Below are positions 57,435-64,000 of a DNA stretch of 64,000 bases, one piece after another. Source of the DNA: Mycolicibacterium duvalii (lineage in GTDB: Bacteria > Actinomycetota > Actinomycetes > Mycobacteriales > Mycobacteriaceae); assembly GCF_010726645.1 (NCBI RefSeq), contig NZ_AP022563.1, forward strand, positions 744,001 to 808,000, read 5' to 3'. The position numbers and the translations under genes are program-made. The number at the start of each line of letters is the position of its first letter. The first letter of the stretch is position 1. The notes below the pieces were generated by a model. That model was not told the DNA's origin. It did no database searches and saw only the letters and a program-made list of their open reading frames with translations.

Positions 57435-58738
57435 CCGGTGTCGGTCAGCTGATCAGCGCGGTGGTGCTGGTCGCTTTCGGAGGGTTGTTCGCCGCGATCG
57501 ATGCCGCGCTGAGCACGGTCTCGATGGCGCGGGTCGAGGAGATGGTCCGCGACGAACGTCCCGGCGCGGTGCGCCTGGCCAGGGTGATGGACGAGCGGCC
57601 TCGTTTCATCAACCTGATCGTGCTGCTGCGGATCACCTGCGAGGTCAGTGCCACCGTGCTGCTCGCGGCGTATCTGGACGGCCACCTCGGGGTGACCTGG
57701 GGGCTGGCCGCAGCCGCCGCGATCATGGTCGTCGTCAGCTTCGTCGCCATCGGCGTCGGCCCGCGCACGCTGGGCCGGCAGAACGCCTACACCATCGCGC
57801 TGCTGACAGCGCTTCCGCTGCAAGCTATTTCGGTGCTGCTGCTGCCGGTAAGCCGGCTGCTGGTGCTGCTCGGCAACGCCCTGACCCCCGGACGCGGTTT
57901 CCGCAACGGGCCGTTCGCCTCGGAGATCGAACTGCGCGAGGTGGTCGACCTCGCCCAGCAGCGCGGTGTGGTGGCCGACGACGAGCGCCGGATGATCCAG
58001 TCGGTGTTCGAGCTCGGTGACACGGCCGCTCGTGAGGTGATGGTGCCGCGCACCGAGATGGTGTGGATCGAGAGTGACAAGACTGCCGGGCAGGCCACCT
58101 CGCTGGCGGTGCGCAGCGGGCATTCCCGCATCCCGGTGATAGGTGAGAACGTCGACGACGTCGTCGGCGTGGTGTATCTCAAGGACCTGGTGCAGCGAAC
58201 GTACTACTCGACCACCGGTGGCCGGGACACCCGGGTGTCCGATGTGATGCGCGCCGCGGAGTTCGTGCCCGATTCCAAGCCGCTCGACGAGCTGCTGCGG
58301 GACATGCAGCGCGACCGGGTGCACATGGTGCTGTTGGTCGACGAGTACGGCGCGATCGCCGGGTTGGTCACGATCGAGGACGTGCTCGAGGAGATCGTCG
58401 GTGAGATCGCCGACGAGTACGACACCGATGAGGTGGCGCCGGTCGAGGAACTGGGCACCGACCAGTACCGGGTATCGGCCCGACTGCCGATCGAGGACCT
58501 CAGCGAGCTCTACGGGGTGGAGTTCGACGAGGACCTCGACGTCGACACCGTGGGCGGCCTGCTGGCCCTCGAGCTCGGTCGGGTGCCGTTGCCGGGCGCC
58601 CAGGTGGCCTGGGACGGTCTGTTGCTGCGGGCCGAGGGCGGTCCCGATCCGCGGGGCCGGGTCAGGATCGGCACCGTGCTGGTCAGCCGTGTCGAACCCG
58701 TTCCCGACGACGATGAAGAGAAGGCAACCGATGAGTGA
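57431..58738 (+). CDS. CNNM/CorC-type transporter-associated protein (hemolysin family)
   Basis: 435 residues: an N-terminal DUF21/CNNM membrane domain of three to four helices, a CBS pair about residues 200-330 ([57 protein letters not shown]), and a C-terminal CorC_HlyC domain ([18 protein letters not shown]). Members are linked to magnesium/cobalt efflux or homeostasis; the hemolysin name is historical. Same place as Rv2366c. It overlaps both neighbours. Confidence 0.9.
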   Translation: MTGVGQLISAVVLVAFGGLFAAIDAALSTVSMARVEEMVRDERPGAVRLARVMDERPRFINLIVLLRITCEVSATVLLAAYLDGHLGVTWGLAAAAAIMVVVSFVAIGVGPRTLGRQNAYTIALLTALPLQAISVLLLPVSRLLVLLGNALTPGRGFRNGPFASEIELREVVDLAQQRGVVADDERRMIQSVFELGDTAAREVMVPRTEMVWIESDKTAGQATSLAVRSGHSRIPVIGENVDDVVGVVYLKDLVQRTYYSTTGGRDTRVSDVMRAAEFVPDSKPLDELLRDMQRDRVHMVLLVDEYGAIAGLVTIEDVLEEIVGEIADEYDTDEVAPVEELGTDQYRVSARLPIEDLSELYGVEFDEDLDVDTVGGLLALELGRVPLPGAQVAWDGLLLRAEGGPDPRGRVRIGTVLVSRVEPVPDDDEEKATDE

Positions 58739-59048
58739 GCTCGATGCCGAGGACGCGAAGCTGGTGGTGCTGGCGCGCGGGGCCATGGGCCGCGCGGACG
58801 CGGCCAGCGGGGCCGCGGTACGGGACAGCGACGGCCGAACCTACGCCGGCGCGCCGGTGGCGCTCGACACCCTCGAGCTGACCGCGTTACAGGCCGCGGT
58901 CGCGGCGGCGGTGTCCAGCGGCGCGACCGGGGTGGAGGCCGCCGTGGTAGTGGGCGGCACCGCCGACGACGCGGGCGTCGCCGCGGTGCGGGAGCTCTCC
59001 GAGGACGCCGTCGTCATCATCACCGACCGGGCGGGCGTCGTACAGTGA
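58731..59048 (+). CDS. Cytidine deaminase-like small protein lacking zinc ligands
   Basis: 105 residues, ATG eight bases inside the previous gene; its own stop overlaps era (GTGA). The pattern [11 protein letters not shown]...[16 protein letters not shown]...[15 protein letters not shown] follows the cytidine deaminase fold, but the HAE/CAE and PCxxC zinc motifs are missing, so deaminase activity is not expected. M. tuberculosis has the same small gene between the CNNM protein and era. Role unknown; the tight overlaps suggest co-translation with era. Confidence 0.7.
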   Translation: MSELDAEDAKLVVLARGAMGRADAASGAAVRDSDGRTYAGAPVALDTLELTALQAAVAAAVSSGATGVEAAVVVGGTADDAGVAAVRELSEDAVVIITDRAGVVQ

Positions 59049-59944
59049 CCGAATTCCGTTCGGGCTTCGTCTGTTTCGTCGGCCGGCCCAACACCGGCAA
59101 GTCGACGTTGACCAACGCGCTGGTCGGCAGCAAGGTCGCGATCACGTCGAACCGGCCGCAGACCACCCGGCACACCATCCGCGGCATCGTGCACCGCGAC
59201 GATTTTCAGATCGTGCTGGTCGACACCCCCGGTCTGCACCGGCCGCGCACGCTGCTCGGGCAGCGGCTCAACGACCTGGTCAAGGACACCTACTCCGAGG
59301 TCGACGTGATCGGGCTGTGCATCCCCGCCGACGAGCGGATCGGGCCGGGGGACCGGTGGATCTACGAGCAGATCCGCGCCGTCGCGCCGCGGACCACTCT
59401 GATCGCCATCGTCACCAAGATCGACAAGGTCGCCAAAGACCGGGTCGCCGAACAGCTGATCGCGGTCAGCGAGCTCGTGGGGCCCGACACCGAGATCGTG
59501 CCCGTCTCAGCGACTTCGGGAGCGCAACTCGATGTGCTCGTCGATGTGCTGGTCGCGCAGCTGCCGCCCGGTCCGGCGTTCTATCCCGACGGGGAGCTGA
59601 CCGACGAGCCCGAAGAGGTGCTGATGGCCGAGCTCATCCGCGAAGCGGCGCTCGAAGGTGTGCGCGACGAGCTACCGCACTCGCTGGCCGTGGTCATCGA
59701 TGAGGTCGAGCGCCGGCCTGACCGGGAGGACCTGATCGACGTGCGTGCCGTACTCTACGTCGAACGCGATTCGCAGAAGGGAATCGTGATCGGCAAGGGC
59801 GGTGCCCGCCTGCGAGAGGTCGGCACCGTTGCCCGCACCCAGATCGAGAAGTTGCTGGGCACCAAGGTATTTCTGGACCTGCGGGTCAAGGTGGCAAAGA
59901 ACTGGCAGCGGGATCCCAAACAGCTGGGCCGACTCGGTTTCTGA
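59045..59944 (+). CDS. era: GTPase Era
   Basis: 299 residues. G1 GRPNTGKST, G3 DTPG, G4 TKID, then a C-terminal KH domain with VIGKGGARLREVG. It binds the 3' end of 16S rRNA during small-subunit assembly. GTG start overlaps the preceding gene. Grouped with phoH and ybeY, both rRNA-processing factors. Confidence 0.96.
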   Translation: MTEFRSGFVCFVGRPNTGKSTLTNALVGSKVAITSNRPQTTRHTIRGIVHRDDFQIVLVDTPGLHRPRTLLGQRLNDLVKDTYSEVDVIGLCIPADERIGPGDRWIYEQIRAVAPRTTLIAIVTKIDKVAKDRVAEQLIAVSELVGPDTEIVPVSATSGAQLDVLVDVLVAQLPPGPAFYPDGELTDEPEEVLMAELIREAALEGVRDELPHSLAVVIDEVERRPDREDLIDVRAVLYVERDSQKGIVIGKGGARLREVGTVARTQIEKLLGTKVFLDLRVKVAKNWQRDPKQLGRLGF

Positions 59945-59971
59945 GCTCTTTTCGCGGGTCCCCGTGCGTCG

Positions 59972-59977
59972 TACAGT
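59972..59977 (+). promoter_or_regulatory. -10 element upstream of the cyclase/AAA gene
   Basis: TACAGT at 59972-59977 predicts transcription start near 59984 and a leader of about 38 bases to ATG 60022. Confidence 0.4.
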
Positions 59978-60021
59978 GAGCGGACTGGGGTGGTCGCGAG
60001 CCCCGGATCGGCGGTGCGCGG

Positions 60022-63000
60022 ATGAGCGTGCGGTGTGGGTCGTGCGGCACTCTGTCACGAGCGCGGGCCAAGTTCTGTGACGAGTGCGGATCCGCGCTGG
60101 ACACCTCCGATGAGCCCGCCGAGTTCAAGTATGTGACCGTGCTGTTCGCCGACGTGGTGCGCTCGATGGATATCGCCGACGCACTGGAGTTGGAACGCTA
60201 CCGCGAAGTCATGGGTGAACTCGTGACCCGGTCGGCTGTGGCGGTCCAGCGCTACGGCGGCGGGCAGGTGGACTACACCGGCGACGGCGTGATGGCGGTG
60301 TTCGGGGCGCCGATTGCCATGGAAGATCATGCTTTTCACGCCTGCATGGCAGCCCTGGAAGTGCAACGCGAGGTTGCTGCGCTGGCCGCCGACGTCGAGC
60401 GGCGTGACGGGGTATCGCTCCGGCTTCGGGTAGGGCTGAACTCCGGGCAGGTGATCGCCGGTGACATCGGTTCGGCTCCCTTGGGCTACACCACGACCGG
60501 AAGGACCGTCGGGTTCGCCCAGCGGATGGAGTCGGCCGCGCCGCCGGGCGGGGTGATGATCTCCGAGTCGACCGCGCGGCTGGTCGAGCGCGTCACGGTG
60601 CTCTCGGAGCCGGAATGGGTCACGGTCAAGGGCGCCGGATCCCCTGTCTGCGCGTACCGGCTGCTCGGGATCAGCGGGCGGCACCCGCAAACGGTGATGG
60701 AAGCCAACATAGTTGGGCGACGTTGGGAACTGGCCTTGCTGGACACGATGATCGACCGAGCCGTCAGCGGACGCGGGGGAGTGGTCAATCTCATTGGCGC
60801 GCCGGGGATCGGCAAGAGTCGCGTGGCTCGAGAAGCCGCGGCCTCGGCGGCGGCGCGGGGGGTCGAGGTGTTCTGGAGCTACTGCGAATCGCACACCGTC
60901 GACGTCCCGTTCCACGCGGTGGCCGAACTCCTGCGGGCGAGCAGTGGAGTCGCCGACACCGAGGGCGATATCGCGCGGCGCCGACTACGCGATGCCGTCC
61001 CTCCCGACGCCGACCCGCAGGATCTGCTGTTGTTGGAGGACCTGCTCGGGATCGCTGATCCCGGCGTTCCGCGCCCACAGATCGACCCGGAGGCGCGACG
61101 TCGCCGATTGACCGGCCTGATCAACACGGCGTCGTTGGCCCGCACGAAACCGGCCGTGTACATCGTCGAGGACGCGCAGTGGATCGACGCGGTGAGCGAG
61201 TCGATGTTCGCCGACTTCTTGGCGGTCGTGCCGCACATCCCGGCGGTGGTGCTGATCACGTCACGCCCCGAGTACAGCGGAAGCCTGTCGGTGCGGACCG
61301 ATGCTCAACACGTCGCCCTCGGCCCCCTGGAAGATTCTGATGTCGCCACCCTGGTGACGGAGCTCCTGGGTTCGGACCCGTCGGTTGCCGGACTCGCGGC
61401 CACGATCGCCGAGCGCGCCGCGGGGAACCCGTTCTTCGTCGAGGAAATGGTGCGCGAGCTCGCTCAGACCCACGTGCTGACCGGTGAGCGGGGCAGTTAC
61501 CGAGTCCTGACGAGCACCGACGACGTCAGCGTGCCGGTGACAGTGCAGGCGGCTATCGAGGCACGCATCGACCGCCTCAGCGCGCCGGCCAAGCGGACGC
61601 TTAGTGCAGCCGCGGTGGTCGGGGCCCGCTTCCGCGAGGACGTGCTCGTCGCGCTCGGCATCGAGCCGGACCTCGACGAACTGCGCCGTGTCGACCTCAT
61701 CGACCAGATCCGGTTCACCCCCAGCGCTGAGTTCGCCTTCCGGCACCCGCTGATCCGGGCAGTGGCCTACGAGTCCCAGTTGAAGGCCGACAGGGCCGGC
61801 TGGCATCGACGGGTGGCGGCCGCTGTCGAAGAGGCGGCCGGGAACGCGGCCGACGAGAACGCGGCGCTCATCGCCGAACATCTGCAGGCCGCCGGCGATG
61901 GGCCCATGGCCTACCTGTGGCACATGCGTGCGGCCACGTGGGCTGCCAGCCGCGATCTCGGCGCCGCCCGTGCCAGTTGGGAACGTGCCCGCAGGATCGC
62001 CGACGAGCTGCCTGAGCAGGAAGCGGACACTCTCTCGACGCGGATCGCTCCGCGCATGATGCTGTGCGCGACCGAATGGCAGGCGATCCGGGAGAGCCGC
62101 GGACGATTCGAGGAACTGCGGGAACTGTGCGCGCAGGCAGGAGACAAGTTCTCGCTGGCCGTCGGGATGACGGGGCCGTTGACTCACATGTTGTACACGG
62201 GAAGATCTGTCGACGGCGCGCCGTTGGCAACCGAGCAGTTGGCGCTGCTGGAGTCCATCGGTGAGCCCAGCGCGACAGTCGGGCTGATGCTCGTCCCGAT
62301 CTGCATCTGGTTCGACGTCGGTGACTTCGGTCAGATCCTGCGGTGGTCGCAGACCGCCGTCGACTTGGCGGGCGACGATCACACGCTGGGATCCGGGTTC
62401 GGGTTCGAGTCGCCGCTGGCCGGCGTGCTGGCGTGGCGCGCCGTCGCGTTGTGGTGGCTGGGCCGGCCCGGATGGCGGGAATGCAGGGAGACTGCGATCG
62501 ACATCGCCCGCAGGAGCGGTCCGACGACCTTTGCGGCAGCGGTCACCTGGACCGCCGCCGGACTCTATTACGGCGTGCTGTCCACCGATGACGCCACGCT
62601 GGAACTCATCGAAGAAGCGGCGGTTCGGGCGGCCGAGGGATCGAGCAACGTGGGGATCACGCTCATCACCTTCACCCTGGGTGTGGCGTTGCTGAATCGG
62701 AACGACGCCGAGAGTAGAGCGCGCGGGCTGCACGTCATGGTGCAGGCGCGCGAGATGTTCCTCGATGCTGCGGCGCCGTTTCTGGTCACCGTCGCCGATC
62801 TGTGGACGGCGCGGGAGCAGTTCCGCACCGGAGACGTCGACCGATCCCTGGAAACGATGAGAAGGAGCGTCGACGATCTCCGGCGTGCCGGCCGAATCTA
62901 CTACGGACTTCGGGGTGCAGCGTTTTTCGTGCAATCGTTGTTGGAGCGCGGTCATGCCGACGACGTCGATGAGGCGCGGCGCGTGACAGAAACATGGGCG

Positions 63001-63177
63001 AGCTGCGTCGACGAGAACGAGGCGATACCACGGATCACCCTGGTGCGGTTACGCGCACTGCTGGCGCGCGCGGAGGGTGATGAGCAGAATGTTCGGGACC
63101 TGCTGGCCCGGTACCGAACCGAAGCCCAGTCGCTCGGACTCGACAGCCAACCGGCGTGGATCGCGGACATGGCGTGA
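60022..63177 (+). CDS. Zinc ribbon-class III nucleotide cyclase-AAA signalling protein
   Basis: 1051 residues. A zinc ribbon at 5-23 (CGSC...CDEC) precedes a class III cyclase homology domain at about 36-200 with metal Asp residues in LFADVVRS and YTGDGVMAVFG. The usual Asn of the catalytic helix is replaced (TVGFAQRME), a variant common in this multidomain group. Then comes a large AAA/STAND ATPase (Walker A GAPGIGKS, Walker B YIVEDAQWIDA) and a helical TPR-like C terminus. Unlike some mycobacterial relatives it has no C-terminal LuxR HTH. Probable cAMP-producing or regulatory signalling protein; activity is not certain. Confidence 0.8.
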   Translation: MSVRCGSCGTLSRARAKFCDECGSALDTSDEPAEFKYVTVLFADVVRSMDIADALELERYREVMGELVTRSAVAVQRYGGGQVDYTGDGVMAVFGAPIAMEDHAFHACMAALEVQREVAALAADVERRDGVSLRLRVGLNSGQVIAGDIGSAPLGYTTTGRTVGFAQRMESAAPPGGVMISESTARLVERVTVLSEPEWVTVKGAGSPVCAYRLLGISGRHPQTVMEANIVGRRWELALLDTMIDRAVSGRGGVVNLIGAPGIGKSRVAREAAASAAARGVEVFWSYCESHTVDVPFHAVAELLRASSGVADTEGDIARRRLRDAVPPDADPQDLLLLEDLLGIADPGVPRPQIDPEARRRRLTGLINTASLARTKPAVYIVEDAQWIDAVSESMFADFLAVVPHIPAVVLITSRPEYSGSLSVRTDAQHVALGPLEDSDVATLVTELLGSDPSVAGLAATIAERAAGNPFFVEEMVRELAQTHVLTGERGSYRVLTSTDDVSVPVTVQAAIEARIDRLSAPAKRTLSAAAVVGARFREDVLVALGIEPDLDELRRVDLIDQIRFTPSAEFAFRHPLIRAVAYESQLKADRAGWHRRVAAAVEEAAGNAADENAALIAEHLQAAGDGPMAYLWHMRAATWAASRDLGAARASWERARRIADELPEQEADTLSTRIAPRMMLCATEWQAIRESRGRFEELRELCAQAGDKFSLAVGMTGPLTHMLYTGRSVDGAPLATEQLALLESIGEPSATVGLMLVPICIWFDVGDFGQILRWSQTAVDLAGDDHTLGSGFGFESPLAGVLAWRAVALWWLGRPGWRECRETAIDIARRSGPTTFAAAVTWTAAGLYYGVLSTDDATLELIEEAAVRAAEGSSNVGITLITFTLGVALLNRNDAESRARGLHVMVQAREMFLDAAAPFLVTVADLWTAREQFRTGDVDRSLETMRRSVDDLRRAGRIYYGLRGAAFFVQSLLERGHADDVDEARRVTETWASCVDENEAIPRITLVRLRALLARAEGDEQNVRDLLARYRTEAQSLGLDSQPAWIADMA

Positions 63178-63228
63178 GCAGTTCGACCCCTCGTCGACGA
63201 ACCGTCGCGTGTCGGCAGAAGGCCGCTC

Positions 63229-63444
63229 TCACAGGCGAAACATCTCGCGCTGCATGGCCGCTTGCTCCATGAACGCTGTGCGGCGCTCGGGATAATGCCG
63301 GGGCACGCGGGGGCCGGTGTCCTCGACGGTCCGCGCGAACGTGGCGTGCACCGCGGTTGAGATCCAGTGCGCCACCTCGTGCGCGCTGACCAGATGCCGA
63401 TGGGTGCCGAGCGGACTCGCGGGGTGTAAAGACAGAGCAGACAT
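63229..63444 (-). CDS. Hypothetical 71-residue protein
   Basis: ATG 63444 has a clear GGGAGG eight bases upstream. The product begins MSALSLHPASPLGTHRHLV and contains SAHEVAHWISTAVHATFART; the C terminus is charged and methionine-rich. No family recognised. It lies downstream of, and on the same strand as, the LuxR-type gene, separated by 116 bases in which I see no other gene. Good ribosome site, but no other support. Confidence 0.5.
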   Translation of the reverse strand: MSALSLHPASPLGTHRHLVSAHEVAHWISTAVHATFARTVEDTGPRVPRHYPERRTAFMEQAAMQREMFRL

Positions 63445-63560
63445 TTCGTGACCTCCCGATGTTGTGACGACGAGATCATCGTGATCCGGCGACGGGCAGG
63501 CGGCTGCAGTAGTGCACCACTGCACTGTGGCCGACCTGGATGCAACGGTGGCGCGACCCC

Positions 63561-64000
63561 TCAAACGCCCGGTCGCAGCAGCGCGGCCAGCTCGTCGCGG
63601 CTGGCGGCGCCGCAGCGAGCCATCGCCCGGTAGATGTGGCTCTCGACGGTGCGCACGGACAGAGTCAACTGCTCGGCGATCGCGCGGTTGGACATCCCGC
63701 GACCGATGAGCGTCACGATCTCGCGTTCGCGGTCGGTCAGCGGTACCGGCGCGCTTGCCAGGTCAAGCGCCGGCGTTCTGGCGCCGCCGCACCGCCGCGC
63801 CAACTCCTCGGCGCGAGCCGCACACGCCAGTGCCGATCCGCGCCGATCCTGCTTTCGGTAATTGACGGCGGCGTGCGCGCTGGCGTCCAGCGCAGCCACC
63901 AGGTCACCCATCTGCTCGAATCGCATTGCCAGCGCGGCTAGTTGGGCCGCATCGCCGTTACCGAGCGCGAACGCGAAGTCGGCGGCGAGGGCGGCGCGCG
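63561..64000 (-). CDS. LuxR-type transcriptional regulator, 3' part only
   Basis: The reading frame is open to the window edge, so only the C-terminal 145 or so residues are visible. The end is a LuxR/GerE helix-turn-helix: PLTDREREIVTLIGRGMSNR, then AIAEQLTLSVRTVESHIYRA, and a final helix. The upstream Ala-rich helical stretch (ALAADFAFALGNGDAA...) looks like the TPR-like region of large AAA-LuxR (MalT-like) regulators, so the full protein is probably long. It converges on the cyclase/AAA gene. Confidence 0.85.
   Translation of the reverse strand, partial: RAALAADFAFALGNGDAAQLAALAMRFEQMGDLVAALDASAHAAVNYRKQDRRGSALACAARAEELARRCGGARTPALDLASAPVPLTDREREIVTLIGRGMSNRAIAEQLTLSVRTVESHIYRAMARCGAASRDELAALLRPGV

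Noticed and set aside
63448..63633. Plus-strand frame starting with a Cys-Cys pair, considered as a third cysteine leader
   Set aside because: No leaderless promoter, scattered cysteines and no cysteine-metabolism gene downstream on that strand.

Overview
This window looks like a chromosomal segment of a rapidly growing mycobacterium (Mycolicibacterium/Mycobacterium). The supporting signs are high GC, many GTG starts, stop/start overlaps of the GTGA and ATGA type, promoters with TAnnnT -10 elements directly followed by leaderless starts, and gene order matching the M. tuberculosis Rv2405-Rv2364c region (Rv2405, lepA, lppR, Rv2402 trehalase, subI-cysTWA, che1-cysH-nirA, hemN, mbt cluster, hrcA-dnaJ2, phoH-ybeY-era).

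Layout. 1-6490: end of an operon for a complex I-like membrane arm (nuoH-J-K-L-M-N order, no nuoI between H and J, several proton-path residues changed). 6524-12305: PemK-like protein, lepA (no ATG/GTG/TTG start available), lppR-like lipoprotein, GH15 trehalase and two small membrane proteins. 12339-19685: assimilatory sulfate module, with sulfate ABC importer (subI-cysT-cysW-cysA1) and nirA-cysH-che1. Each of the two operons is preceded by a short reading frame with a Cys-Cys-Cys run, the signature of cysteine-responsive translational attenuators. 19815-22346: hemW-type radical SAM protein, an F420-type oxidoreductase and a SnoaL-like protein.

22417-48922: mycobactin siderophore locus. mbtB, a separate thioesterase, mbtC, D, E, F, G and H form one tightly overlapping plus-strand unit; mbtA diverges from mbtB. 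Where M. tuberculosis has mbtI (salicylate synthase) and mbtJ, this genome has a 1720-residue iterative type I polyketide synthase with KS-AT-TH/DH-KR-ACP architecture, as in 6-methylsalicylic acid synthases, under its own IdeR-like iron box. The simplest reading is that this strain caps its mycobactin with 6-methylsalicylate made by a polyketide route. An IdeR-boxed mmpS/mmpL pair at 52466-55773 is the likely siderophore exporter.

48950-64000: a small conserved protein, hrcA-dnaJ2-rsmE, mmpS-mmpL, then phoH-ybeY-CNNM/CBS protein-deaminase-like protein-era with overlapping or near-adjacent ends. A large cyclase/AAA signalling protein, a 71-residue ORF and the 3' part of a LuxR-type regulator end the window. 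No rRNA, tRNA, CRISPR array, insertion sequence or phage gene was seen. No stretch over 300 bases lacks a gene apart from the nirA/hemN intergenic region (19459-19814), which holds the nirA leader ORF.
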